Shown here piece by piece: positions 8,880 through 16,948 of a DNA stretch of 64,000 nucleotides; positions within the stretch are counted from its first letter, which is position 1; every line of letters starts with the position of its first letter. Both the position numbers and the translations under genes were made by a program. Source of the DNA: a virus. The stretch is taken from the IMG/VR virus record IMGVR_UViG_3300017963_000232, positions 22,219 to 86,218 of that record. One strand, 5' to 3'. The notes under the pieces are model-generated. The model saw only the letters and a program-made list of their open reading frames with translations. It searched no databases and had not been told where the DNA came from.

Positions 8880-9767
8880 ATGCGAGTCCCAATTTCTTTA
8901 ATGGTCATCACGTGCCTGCTAGTGCTCTTTTTTGGAATCTTTGCAGCACAACCGAGTAACTCGGAACCGGCTATACTAGAGACCTACCCGCCGGTCTGTG
9001 ACGCCACCGACGTTTACGCGGACGCGCTCCCGCAAACACTATTCAATGTGGAAGAGATCCCCGCCGAGAAACCAGAAGTCCTGTTTCCCAAAGATGACGA
9101 CGTCAAACTCATCGGAAGGCTGACGCGCGGCGTAAAGAAAATCGCCAAGAAGAAGGGTGGCGGTAACTGGTGGTACTGTGGGCGCATAGTGCAACCTGAG
9201 AAGGAAGATGACTTAGCCTTGGAGTGGGCGTACCGTATCGCCTACCTGGCGTGGGAGTACACAGACCGAGGGAGTGATAACGGTATCACCATCAACCCCT
9301 GGGGTATCTTCGGGGTTATCTCTAACGAGACAGGGTTCGATAAGTGCGCACTCGGTCCGTGGCCCAGGAAATGGGCGTACGCCAACGGTACCATGAAGCA
9401 ACGTGGCCGTTGCCTGTCCCACACCTATGCTGACATCAAGAAGACCATGACACACCCTCGGGGCATAGAGCGCTGGAAGACAGCCGGTATCGACGCAGCG
9501 CCCCTCCACCAGCTGTGGAGGTGTAATGAAAAAGGGATGTGTAAGCCGAAATTCAACAGTCGTGACCCCCTCCCGCCCATCACGCTAGATGAAGTCTTCT
9601 CCCTCGGTAAAGGATTCGAGTACGGCGTGAGGAAGATGAAGAAGGACTCCATAGACTTCAAGACTGACCGCCCATGGATGTACTGGCCAGGATACCGGTC
9701 CGAGAGATACGACAAGAAGGTCGTCCGCTGGGCTCGCATGGGAGGAGCCACAGAGGAAGAGATCTGA
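8880..9767 (+). CDS. Exported lysozyme/transglycosylase-like protein
   Basis: 295 residues. ATG 8880 has SD AAGGAGG at 8867-8873. Residues 5-23 are a strong hydrophobic signal or anchor, followed by a 70-residue linker with a basic KKIAKKK patch. The C-terminal domain contains NPWGIFGVISNETGFDKCALGP (139-160 region). This resembles the catalytic-Glu loop of lytic transglycosylases (E-S-G-F type), with Glu150 the candidate acid. It may digest peptidoglycan at lysis (SAR-type endolysin) or from the virion. The fold is inferred from this one motif. Confidence 0.6.
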   Translation: MRVPISLMVITCLLVLFFGIFAAQPSNSEPAILETYPPVCDATDVYADALPQTLFNVEEIPAEKPEVLFPKDDDVKLIGRLTRGVKKIAKKKGGGNWWYCGRIVQPEKEDDLALEWAYRIAYLAWEYTDRGSDNGITINPWGIFGVISNETGFDKCALGPWPRKWAYANGTMKQRGRCLSHTYADIKKTMTHPRGIERWKTAGIDAAPLHQLWRCNEKGMCKPKFNSRDPLPPITLDEVFSLGKGFEYGVRKMKKDSIDFKTDRPWMYWPGYRSERYDKKVVRWARMGGATEEEI

Positions 9768-9774
9768 CACACTA

Positions 9775-10480
9775 GGCCGCATATATGCGAATTCTCCCTG
9801 TTACAGGGAGGGCCTTTCGCAGCCCCCTTCGGGGGCTCGAGGGACTGAGCTCGTAACGCGTTTCCACCGTTCTGATGATGAAGCGCGCTAAAGACCCGAG
9901 AGTGACAGCTAGTGCGTATTTACCGGAGGGGACCCTAACCACTGGGCACTTTTTCACGACCAGCGTGAATCACGGAGATACTCTGTGGGCCTTCTCGCGA
10001 GCTCCGAGCAGCTCGCGTAGGTCAAGTACTGTCCGCCGGACCAGGTCCGGGCGGCCAGGAATCCAGCCAGCAGGGAGGACCCCTCTCCTCACTGGGATCA
10101 ATCAATGCAAATGAGAGAAGTCTCAGCTACTGAGACAGGGTCTCTTCTCGCTTCGCGAGAGAAGACCATGGAAGCTCAGCTCGAGCTCGCCACCGACGGG
10201 CCCGAGGCGGAGCTGCAGGTGAAGAGCGATCACAAACAAACTAGCCAGTGAGAAATCTATCAAGTTGCTTGGATGCGTTTACTAGGCGCAATTCCGAGGT
10301 ACTCGGAAACGACGCGGCGCCGAGAGAGACTCGGCAGCACGCGTCGCCGGTGGTGGCCGCGGCTATCACTGAAACTTGTCCTGGAGCAGCTCAGCTCGAG
10401 CAGGCGAACGTGGCGACACAGCAAGCAACGCTTTTCCCTTCAAAGAAGGCTTAAACTCTGTTAACGTGGCTTAAGCTTTT
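9775..10480 (+). ncRNA. Candidate large structured non-coding RNA
   Basis: About 700 bases without a credible gene but full of stems. Examples: CTCCCTG 9794 with 9804-9810; AGCCCCC 9821-9827 with 9831-9837; GCGAGCT/AGCTCGC near 9996-10015; a nested CCGCC-GGACC hairpin near 10033-10054; GTCTCAG/CTGAGAC near 10120-10136; TCTCGC/GCGAGA near 10146-10160. A terminator-like hairpin closes it. Size and density resemble the large ornate phage RNAs (GOLLD, ROOL classes), but I cannot place it in either. It lies between the lysozyme-like gene and the gene at 10496, in the same orientation. Confidence 0.6.
10448..10480 (+). terminator. Terminator-like hairpin at the end of the structured region
   Basis: GCTTAA at about 10449 pairs with TTAAGC before TTTT, with a palindromic GTTAAC in the loop. 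It could end the structured RNA; it sits just upstream of the SD of the gene at 10496. Confidence 0.45.
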
Positions 10481-10495
10481 AGAGGAGTACAATCC

Positions 10496-10825
10496 ATGGA
10501 CGACGCAGACATCAAGTTCGGAAATCGTGAGGCACTCGTAGGGTACGTAGAGACGGATTCCGGAGGCATCGTCATCGCAGACGGTGTGTGGGGGGACGAG
10601 TTCCCTACTGTCTCCCAAGACCGCGTACACCTGAATCTCAATCTCGAAAAAGGACGCATACCCGTGTTCGGATTCTCTAAAGGCGGCAAACGCTACCTCT
10701 TACTGTCCCTCGACGACACTGAGGCTATCCCAGCCATCGAGGGAATTGTAGACGTGACGGACCTTCCTAAAGAGGAAAAAGGCAATGCGGATGCGGATCG
10801 TAGGGATCACCGGGAAGCAGAATAG
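10496..10825 (+). CDS. Unknown protein upstream of nucleotide kinase
   Basis: 109 residues with SD GAGGAG before ATG 10496. Mostly beta-strand pattern with a charged tail. Its last 41 bases overlap the start of the kinase gene, and the overlapped C-terminus (GNADADRRDHREAE) is low-complexity. Not recognised. Confidence 0.78.
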   Translation: MDDADIKFGNREALVGYVETDSGGIVIADGVWGDEFPTVSQDRVHLNLNLEKGRIPVFGFSKGGKRYLLLSLDDTEAIPAIEGIVDVTDLPKEEKGNADADRRDHREAE

Positions 10826-11384
10826 TGGTAAGGACACGCTGGCAAGCGCGTTCATCGAAAATGACTTTTTGAAGATGGCGTTTGCCGACCCGCTGAAAGA
10901 CGTCATTCACCGGATGTTCAACATCCCCAAGACGGTGTTGTGGGGTCCTAGCGAAAACCGGGATACGCACACACGGATGATCCTTCAGACTCTGGGGACA
11001 GATTACGCACGAGGTATCGACCCTGAAGTCTGGATCAAACGGACTACGGAGAGGATCCGAGAAGTAGCTACTCGACGACGAGATCCTCTCGAGCGATGCG
11101 TCGTCCCTTTAGGGGACAAAGAGCTACGCATAGTGGTTCCGGACGTCCGGTTCTCGAACGAAGCGGAAGCCCTCAGAAACTTCGCCCCTGACGCCGTACT
11201 GATTCGAGTCCACCGACCAGACTCCGAAGAAGGAAAAGCAGTGGAGACCTGCACGCACATTTCAGAAACGGAAATGGACACCATCCCTTCTGAGATGTAC
11301 AAGTACGACTTGCAGAACGTAGGGACACTCGAAGAGTTTCAGACCGCTGCACGAGATGTAGTGCGTAAGGTACTCGCGTCATGA
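10785..11384 (+). CDS. Deoxynucleoside monophosphate kinase family
   Basis: 199 residues. P-loop GKQNSGKDT at 10-18, then MAFADPLKD, LQTLGTDYAR and the family-typical VVPDVRFSNEAEAL. These match the T4 gp1-like dNMP kinase family, which phosphorylates dNMPs for phage DNA synthesis. An ATG six bases downstream is an alternative start. Four bases overlap with the next gene. Confidence 0.88.
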   Translation: MRMRIVGITGKQNSGKDTLASAFIENDFLKMAFADPLKDVIHRMFNIPKTVLWGPSENRDTHTRMILQTLGTDYARGIDPEVWIKRTTERIREVATRRRDPLERCVVPLGDKELRIVVPDVRFSNEAEALRNFAPDAVLIRVHRPDSEEGKAVETCTHISETEMDTIPSEMYKYDLQNVGTLEEFQTAARDVVRKVLAS

Positions 11385-11926
11385 CAGATGAACGCTACGT
11401 AACGCTTGACGCCCTCCTCCCCCGTGACCCCGATCCCGGAGAAATCTTCGAGATGCCAGAGGGGCAGGTGGGGGGAGCCTCGACCATGAATTTCGTCTAC
11501 GCCGGGGGGAACTGTGTCGGACATACGGCGCAGTTCGCTAGAGTCGCCAACGTAAGCGGCTGTTCTTTTTTGGGTCGGACAGTTACGTCCCACCCCTTAG
11601 TACGCGGCATGCAAGTCCGCGTCCTCAGCGAACAGTTCACTTTCAAGTCCTTGATGTTCGTGGAGTACTTCGGCTGGCTAGTCCACACATACAATCCAAA
11701 ACCTCAAGTTTTACTTGACGCAAAATTTAAGGTTTTACACGCAATACCAATGAGGAAACCGGATAGCACCCTATACACGTATGACCGCGTGTGTCTGGAA
11801 AAATACAAGGAGGAGACTGATGCAAGGACCGCCAATGGGAATGCCGCCGGGACTCACACCCCAGATGCTTCAACAGATGCAGCGGCAGATGCAAGAGCAG
11901 CAACAACAACACCAGCAGCAAAGTGA
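11381..11926 (+). CDS. Unknown protein with low-complexity tail
   Basis: 181 residues. The first 140 form a mixed alpha/beta domain. The last 40 are Ala/Thr/Asp-rich and run through the first 107 bases of the next gene in another frame. The body is not recognised. Confidence 0.72.
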   Translation: MTDERYVTLDALLPRDPDPGEIFEMPEGQVGGASTMNFVYAGGNCVGHTAQFARVANVSGCSFLGRTVTSHPLVRGMQVRVLSEQFTFKSLMFVEYFGWLVHTYNPKPQVLLDAKFKVLHAIPMRKPDSTLYTYDRVCLEKYKEETDARTANGNAAGTHTPDASTDAAADARAATTTPAAK

Positions 11927-12677
11927 AGAGAAGAAAGTACAGAACCGTGCACAGGCCAAGGAACAAGCAAACCCTCTCCCGAGCGGGCGTGACGGACTGA
12001 AGAGCCTACGCGCTTTAGCAGAGTGTCCGATCCCTGATGAAGCCGCCAACGTCAAGAACCTACTCGACAAGATGCTCAAGCTCGAACTCGACAACGTTGA
12101 CGAGCAGATGCAAATCGTCGGAGAGGGTATCGCCTCCGTCATCATGGCGGATACGTACTGTGCAAAATACAAGACCAAGCGACCCGTGGTGCGCTTCGAA
12201 GACGACGAGGAGATCCAGGAGCACCACAAAAACTTCCACGAGCTCGGAGAGAAGCTTCAGGCCCTCCAAATGGAACTCACGGAAGTAGCGCAAGCGGTAC
12301 AAGAGGCCAAGAAAGGTCGCTGGGAAACCTCCGTCAAGAAATTCGGTCTAGCACCTGAGAAGTTCACATACGAGCTGGACGAGGAAGAAGGTGTTATCTA
12401 CCTGGTGGACCTGAAGTGTAACGAGTGCTCAGGGCGTACTCGGGTGCGGAAAGCTCGCCAAGAAGTAGCTGACCGTCTCGTTGAGTTCGAGCGGGATGCT
12501 AAGAAGGAGAAGAATGATGACAGAACAGGAGAGGGAGACGCTGCATCTACAGCACCGGAAGGACATGCTGAAGAGCGCGGAGAAGTCAGCGGTTCAAAGC
12601 AAGAAGTTCCTGGCGTGGCTGATCAGCCAGATACTCCTAGCGACGATGGCGATAACGGCGCTGCTGAAACAGACTAG
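11820..12677 (+). CDS. Gln-rich coiled-coil protein with Cys pair
   Basis: 285 residues from ATG 11820, with AAGGAGG upstream. Residues 10-40 are Gln/Met repeats. Residues 60-190 are helical and coiled-coil. CNECSG lies near 203-208, and the last 55 residues are acidic and disordered. This tail lies over the first 164 bases of the next gene. A longer reading from 11781 lacks an SD. Role unknown; scaffold-like or virion-associated is a guess. Confidence 0.8.
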   Translation: MQGPPMGMPPGLTPQMLQQMQRQMQEQQQQHQQQSEEKKVQNRAQAKEQANPLPSGRDGLKSLRALAECPIPDEAANVKNLLDKMLKLELDNVDEQMQIVGEGIASVIMADTYCAKYKTKRPVVRFEDDEEIQEHHKNFHELGEKLQALQMELTEVAQAVQEAKKGRWETSVKKFGLAPEKFTYELDEEEGVIYLVDLKCNECSGRTRVRKARQEVADRLVEFERDAKKEKNDDRTGEGDAASTAPEGHAEERGEVSGSKQEVPGVADQPDTPSDDGDNGAAETD

Positions 12678-12903
12678 CGCAGGACTAGGCTGGGACCTCG
12701 CGGCGTTCATGGTAGGTATCGTCTTTGGGATGGTCGTCTCAACGATGTACTACCTGGGCAAGCAGGCTGCAGCCGATATCGCCGTCCGCGGCTTCGCCAT
12801 GGTGGGGAAGATAGCAGGGCTCGCGGGAACTGCGATTAGCAATCTCACGAACTCGGAGACAAAAAAAGACGGGGATGAAGAATCCCCGCCTTCTGAAGAC
12901 TAA
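12514..12903 (+). CDS. Two-span membrane protein, holin-like
   Basis: 129 residues from ATG 12514 (or 12517) with AAGGAG upstream. A charged helical N-terminus precedes membrane segments at about 32-50 and 63-82, a possible amphipathic third helix, and a charged C-terminus. Size and topology fit a holin, but nothing proves it. It starts inside the previous gene, and its stop overlaps the stop of the convergent Nudix gene. Confidence 0.78.
   Translation: MMTEQERETLHLQHRKDMLKSAEKSAVQSKKFLAWLISQILLATMAITALLKQTSAGLGWDLAAFMVGIVFGMVVSTMYYLGKQAAADIAVRGFAMVGKIAGLAGTAISNLTNSETKKDGDEESPPSED
12860..12890 (-). terminator. Minus-strand terminator inside the convergent gene's 3' end
   Basis: On the minus strand GGGGA/TCCCC forms a hairpin followed by GTCTTTTTTTG. 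It ends the Nudix operon while lying within the last codons of the plus-strand membrane-protein gene. Confidence 0.75.
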
Positions 12904-13517
12904 CCACGTCTCCGCACCACAAACGTCACCAGAACCTCCGACCACTTCTCGAACTCGAACCGCTCCAACTCAGACACTGAGCACCATTGCGTCTCTGCGA
13001 TCTCCTCGTTATGAGAGATAGCGTCCGGGTCCCCGTGGTAAGTCGCCTGGCGTACCACTCCGAAGTGTACCCGATCCACGGGAGTGTCCTCGAGGTAGAG
13101 GAAGCCCAACGTCACAGGAGCGTCGTAGGGATCGTGAAACGTCAACTCCTCTTGGAGCTCCCGATTCGTCGCCAAGTCTATCATCCGAAGACGTCCGAGA
13201 CGGTCGTCCGAAGGATTGATGTGTCCCCCGAAACCCAGGGACCACTTCCCTGAGAGGCGAGAATCTCCGCCCTTATCAGCTCTCCGGTACACCAGGACCC
13301 TGTCGTGTAGAGGGTCGTAAACGTAGGTGTATGGGATGATTTGTTTCCACTTCTCGTCCTCCTCCACCTCCGACCTGTCCTTGAACGCCACACACATATC
13401 GAGAGTCATCTGGAACTGTTGAAAGTCAATCTCCGTATCGGTGTAACCGGGGAGATTCTCAAAGTGCTCCACCGTAGCTGCAGGGAAAACAGCCACCCGC
13501 TCTTTTTTGGTTTCCAT
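12900..13517 (-). CDS. Nudix hydrolase
   Basis: 205 residues. WSLGFGGHI (92-100) and NRELQEEL (118-125) are the glycine start and REUxEE core of a Nudix box that binds Mg2+ and cleaves nucleoside diphosphate-linked substrates. The long spacer between them resembles MutT-related proteins of the predicted phosphoesterase group (COG4112 type, from memory). Substrate unknown. SD AGGAGG precedes ATG 13517. Confidence 0.85.
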   Translation of the reverse strand: METKKERVAVFPAATVEHFENLPGYTDTEIDFQQFQMTLDMCVAFKDRSEVEEDEKWKQIIPYTYVYDPLHDRVLVYRRADKGGDSRLSGKWSLGFGGHINPSDDRLGRLRMIDLATNRELQEELTFHDPYDAPVTLGFLYLEDTPVDRVHFGVVRQATYHGDPDAISHNEEIAETQWCSVSELERFEFEKWSEVLVTFVVRRRG

Positions 13518-13526
13518 ACGTCCTCC

Positions 13527-14189
13527 TCAGGTGTGCATATCCACGTAGATGATGGCGCAATCCTTAGTGTCGGGTCCGTCGTTATCCCGAAGATCGAAAC
13601 AACGATAGTCATAGTACGACGTGTCGTACTGTCTAGTAAAGGGCGCCACTTGGGACTCTAACAACGCCGAGAACGCAGTCTGTCGCTGTTTAAAGGTATA
13701 CCAGTCGTCATTCGACCCGATGGTCGAACGGTCTTCACGCCACTTCGTCAGTTCTACAAACATCTTTCCCGACATTTGCATGTACTGCCAAGCCAGCTGT
13801 GAAGGTATCTCTTTGAGGATGTAGGCCAGGAGCTCATCACGGGTCATCGCGTCCAACAGCTTCTCTTCTTTCGAAGTCTTCATCCCAGGAATAAACACCA
13901 GAGATGTGCCGCTCAACAGCACTGAGTTCTGAAAAATCCCGATAGAAAGTCGCATTGCGATTTCCCACGTTAGAGTCTTGAGCTCTCCTTCAGAAGGCCC
14001 CTTCGCAGTGTCGTAGAGGTGGGTCTCACCTTCATCGGTAACTCCGCAAAGAATTGTATACCAGTTGTTCTCGTCTCCTACCCTGTCCGCATGATCATGT
14101 ACCTGGTCTTCCCAGAACTCCCACTTCTCTGATGCGGCGTCTACCGCGTCTTGTTTACTGACCAAAAACAGACATATCGAATGTGCCAC
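13527..14189 (-). CDS. Unknown protein
   Basis: 220 residues, first gene of the Nudix operon. Trp/Asp-rich, no membrane segment and no recognisable motif. It diverges from the HExxH gene at 14284. Confidence 0.75.
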   Translation of the reverse strand: MAHSICLFLVSKQDAVDAASEKWEFWEDQVHDHADRVGDENNWYTILCGVTDEGETHLYDTAKGPSEGELKTLTWEIAMRLSIGIFQNSVLLSGTSLVFIPGMKTSKEEKLLDAMTRDELLAYILKEIPSQLAWQYMQMSGKMFVELTKWREDRSTIGSNDDWYTFKQRQTAFSALLESQVAPFTRQYDTSYYDYRCFDLRDNDGPDTKDCAIIYVDMHT

Positions 14190-14246
14190 AACTACGTCCT
14201 CCGGTAGTTAGAGTTAGGGTACTCTTTCATGTACCATTCTAAGCTG

Positions 14247-14252
14247 TATAAT
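14247..14252 (+). promoter_or_regulatory. TATAAT -10 element upstream of HExxH gene
   Basis: A perfect TATAAT at 14247-14252 lies 32 bases before ATG 14284; no clear -35 is visible. The leader carries a small CCGCC/GGCGG hairpin (about 14262-14279) next to the start codon that could affect translation. Confidence 0.5.
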
Positions 14253-14283
14253 TAGGTGTGGCCGCCAAGAGAGGCGGAATACA

Positions 14284-14823
14284 ATGACTGTGGCTAGTAG
14301 CAGATTCATACGACTGGCGTCCTACTTCGAGGCTAAACACGACGTAAGGATCCGGTCCAAAGACACTGATCGTGGGGCGTGGGAACTTCTCAACCTATTG
14401 TGGAGAGGTATCACTTTCGGGCACGGCAAAAACTTACTGAAAAACTACGTGATGACCGTGGGCCGTACGATCTACTTTCCGCTGGGGTGGACACAGGAAT
14501 CCGCGGATGATGAAGACTACATCATACTCTGTCACGAACTCAAACACATCGAGCAGTACCGGACCCTGGGATTTGGAAGTGAAAAACTAGGATTCGCCAT
14601 CTTCGCTCTCCTATACCTCCTAGTCCCTCTCCCCCTCGGACTGGCATGGTTCCGCTACGCATTCGAAAGAGCTGCCTACCTCGAAAGCTACAAGGCCGCT
14701 AAGGACCTAGGACTCTCCCCCAAAATTGACTATTATGTAGGTATCCTGAGCGGTGTTACGTATTTCTGGGCGTGGCCGTTCAAGTTCCTGATCCGCAGGT
14801 GGTTCATGCAGAGGTGCAAATGA
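14284..14823 (+). CDS. Membrane-associated HExxH metallopeptidase-like protein
   Basis: 179 residues. CHELKHIEQY places His84, Glu85 and His88 in an HExxH zinc motif. Glu128 or Glu134 after the hydrophobic segment (about 103-122) could be the third ligand (FERAAYLES). A second membrane-like segment lies near 150-170. This resembles minimal gluzincin-type proteases. Target unknown; it is followed by a probable virion protein, so processing of phage or envelope proteins is a guess. Confidence 0.7.
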   Translation: MTVASSRFIRLASYFEAKHDVRIRSKDTDRGAWELLNLLWRGITFGHGKNLLKNYVMTVGRTIYFPLGWTQESADDEDYIILCHELKHIEQYRTLGFGSEKLGFAIFALLYLLVPLPLGLAWFRYAFERAAYLESYKAAKDLGLSPKIDYYVGILSGVTYFWAWPFKFLIRRWFMQRCK

Positions 14824-15065
14824 CTCCATTCGAAAAAGGAGCGGAAGACGTCTTCGAAGTGTTAGGGGTGAAATCCCCGGGAGTGGTTTCAGACCTGAAA
14901 GAGAAGGTCGTAGAGGGGCTCCCTGAACCGATCAAGGACGTCAAAGAACAGCTTGGAAAGTCTTACCGCGCTACACCCTACTCCCTACTGTTCGGGCGGT
15001 ACAAAGACACGCTGGGGAACATGGTGAAGAAGGTAAAAGAAAAAGCCCAAGGGTTGGTGGATTGA
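14820..15065 (+). CDS. Small virion-like protein with KLG-type N-terminal tag
   Basis: 81 residues from ATG 14820, overlapping the previous stop (ATGA). It starts MTPFEKGAEDVFEVLG, which matches the N-terminal pattern F-x-x-G-x-x-D-V-x-x-x-L-G shared with the genes at 61653 and 43935. The rest is helical and amphipathic. Probably a structural or virion-packaged protein. Confidence 0.75.
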   Translation: MTPFEKGAEDVFEVLGVKSPGVVSDLKEKVVEGLPEPIKDVKEQLGKSYRATPYSLLFGRYKDTLGNMVKKVKEKAQGLVD

Positions 15066-15106
15066 AAAAATTTGGCCACGACCTCGGGAGCAACGAAGTC
15101 GTGGCC
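15066..15106. terminator. Hairpin between convergent genes, likely bidirectional terminator
   Basis: GGCCACGAC at 15074-15082 pairs with GTCGTGGCC at 15098-15106. On the minus strand it is followed by AAATTTTTTC. A second hairpin (AACACCTT/AAGGTGTT, 15129-15147) overlaps the stop of the minus-strand gene. Confidence 0.7.
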
Positions 15107-15145
15107 AGGGAGAGCGACAATGCCTAGAAACACCTTAACAAGGTG

Positions 15146-15781
15146 TTATTGATTGTCAACAGCTTTACCGCGTAATTCTTCGTGACGTTTCTTGGTGGCC
15201 GCTTGTAACCCGAGCAGCCCTAACCCTAAAGCACCAGCCCCCGCCCCCGCGTAGAGCAGCGGCTTTTTATTCTTAGTCGCGAACTCACGCAGCCCCTTCA
15301 TCCGTTCCAGAAGGTCGTCCAAGAATTGGCCTCTGCCCTGGGAACGTTCTTTCCACGCCTTCGAGAAAGCGTCCCACCCCTTCGGCTCAGCCGGACCGGG
15401 AGGCGGACCGGGGATCTCACCAGAAAAGCGTGGAGGAGTGCGCTTCTCGGGACGGAAACCCCTCATCTCTTTTGACCCAAGTCCCAACAGTTCCTCTAGA
15501 GGAGAGAGCCCCGACTTCGGATTGACCTTCTGACCTCCTAAAACACGTGGGGCCCGCCCCTCTAAGTCCCCACCTCCCGCACGGTCTAAAAGCCGTTCGA
15601 GGCGGTCCTCAAGGTGCATCACCTTAGGGTCGAGGGGATGTGCGTGAAGTTGGGGGCCCTTCTGTGCCCTGAGGCGTTCGTACCCTCTCAACGCCGAAAT
15701 GAGCTCCGCGTTCTCACGTGGACCCTTAGGAAGGTGTTTCGTCCAGCGTCCCTCTTTAGTCAAAACTGATAACAGCCCCAT
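15146..15781 (-). CDS. Gly-rich single-span protein, probable virion protein
   Basis: 211 residues. A Pro/Gly-rich soluble part (about 1-165) is followed by one glycine-rich membrane-like segment near 175-195 and a short basic end. The same design recurs in several proteins of this segment and suggests virion proteins that contact membranes during genome entry. Function inferred from context only. Confidence 0.75.
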   Translation of the reverse strand: MGLLSVLTKEGRWTKHLPKGPRENAELISALRGYERLRAQKGPQLHAHPLDPKVMHLEDRLERLLDRAGGGDLEGRAPRVLGGQKVNPKSGLSPLEELLGLGSKEMRGFRPEKRTPPRFSGEIPGPPPGPAEPKGWDAFSKAWKERSQGRGQFLDDLLERMKGLREFATKNKKPLLYAGAGAGALGLGLLGLQAATKKRHEELRGKAVDNQ

Positions 15782-15847
15782 GGTACAAGCCTTTGTAGGA
15801 GAACAACTCGTGGTCTAAGTATAGTACACCGCGAAAAGGAGGGAAAG

Positions 15848-16015
15848 ATGTTGTCATGTATTGTTGGGGGGCTGTGGGTTATCGGCGCACTCTGCTACGC
15901 TGCAGCCCTTTGGAAGAAGGAAGGACCCAACGCAATAGGTGAGGCGTTCCTCTGGCCCCTCATGCTGGTGGTGCGCGCGACGCATCAAACCAAGGAAGGA
16001 CCGAAAGACAGTTGA
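15848..16015 (+). CDS. Small membrane protein
   Basis: 55 residues on the + strand. AAAAGGAGGG lies just before ATG 15848 and TATAGT about 30 bases upstream. Residues 2-22 are hydrophobic, then Lys/Glu-rich. Its last 31 bases overlap the 3' end of the opposite-strand gene. Function unknown. Confidence 0.65.
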   Translation: MLSCIVGGLWVIGALCYAAALWKKEGPNAIGEAFLWPLMLVVRATHQTKEGPKDS

Positions 16016-16707
16016 GCTCGAAGTGCAGCCGGATCCTTGGGTACAAGGGACGTGGGAACCGCCTTGGTTTTTACCAGGTAATCCTTCACGTCCTTGTACC
16101 CACGCTTCCAAAGACTCTTGGCAAACTCCTCCATGGCGACACCCCCCTTCGAGGGGATGTTCAGTAATTTTTTGCTCGCGGCACTCAAGCCTCCCGCAAC
16201 CGCCATCCCGAGCTCCGAAGCTGCCGGAGCAGGAACTGCGGCCCCCGCTACTCCCAGCGTAGTTCCAGGATGATCCGCGATGAACTTGAGTAACTTCTCT
16301 CGGAACTCGGGGCTGAGACCAACGTGCCCACGGCTAGAGTGAGTGAGCAACTTGTCAAAACTACGCAACGGTGCATCAGCCGCACGGATCGCTACTGGAC
16401 CTATTTTACGGGCGACGCTATCACGCATAGCGTCTTCAAACGCCCCGGAACTGACGCCCCTCATCGATTTCCGAAAAGCTTTGTTTCGGTAAAGGTGCCC
16501 TGCACCCCTTGAACCACTAGCAATGCCCGCCATCAGACGCGCTAAAAGTGCTTCTTTCTGATGCTCCGCCGTTTTCTCTTCATCTCCGGGATGACCGTAG
16601 TGCAGTAACGACTGCGGCCCATGCTCCCTAAGAATTTTCTTGGAGCCCTTCTGAGCATTTCGTAGAGCCTTGGCCCAACTCTTCGGGATCCTTCTCGGAA
16701 TTGCCAT
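15985..16707 (-). CDS. Ala/Gly-rich probable virion protein
   Basis: 240 residues. Basic N-terminus, helical body, a Gly/Ala segment near 145-175, and a C-terminal MEEFAKSLWKRGYKDVKDYL region that carries the G-Y-x-D-V pattern seen at the N-termini of other virion-like proteins here. No enzyme motif. Confidence 0.75.
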   Translation of the reverse strand: MAIPRRIPKSWAKALRNAQKGSKKILREHGPQSLLHYGHPGDEEKTAEHQKEALLARLMAGIASGSRGAGHLYRNKAFRKSMRGVSSGAFEDAMRDSVARKIGPVAIRAADAPLRSFDKLLTHSSRGHVGLSPEFREKLLKFIADHPGTTLGVAGAAVPAPAASELGMAVAGGLSAASKKLLNIPSKGGVAMEEFAKSLWKRGYKDVKDYLVKTKAVPTSLVPKDPAALRAQLSFGPSLV

Positions 16708-16721
16708 CTAAACACCTCAGG

Positions 16722-16755
16722 GCAAAAAATTAGCACGGGGCTATCCCGCGCTAAT
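16722..16755 (-). terminator. Intrinsic terminator
   Basis: On the minus strand TTAGC-x-CGGG pairs with CCCG-x-GCTAA and is followed by ATTTTTT. It ends transcription from the genes at 16769-17234. Confidence 0.75.
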
Positions 16756-16768
16756 TATACGCTATTTC

Positions 16769-16948
16769 CTAGGTGTACGGATCATCATCTTTGTGCTTCT
16801 CGTAACACTCAGTGCAGAGTGGTATCTCCTCCCGTACTTCCGGGCGCATCCGCCGCGTCACCTTGTCCTCGATCACCCGCATCTTCACCAGCCGGTGTTG
16901 TGTCTGACGCGACGGCGTCGTCTCCCCGCACATCTGACAGTTGTACAT
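16769..16948 (-). CDS. Small double-CxxC zinc protein nested in upstream gene's tail
   Basis: 59 residues from ATG 16948 with AAGGAGGAAGAGG upstream. CQMC near the start and CTEC near residue 46 suggest a zinc ribbon, with a basic helix between. The gene overlaps the 3' end of the upstream gene by 140 bases in another frame. Confidence 0.75.
   Translation of the reverse strand: MYNCQMCGETTPSRQTQHRLVKMRVIEDKVTRRMRPEVREEIPLCTECYEKHKDDDPYT

Noticed and set aside
15782-15789. GGTACAAG on the + strand as another promoter A site
   Set aside because: It overlaps the start region of a minus-strand gene, has no upstream AAAC box at the right distance, and points the wrong way for that gene.
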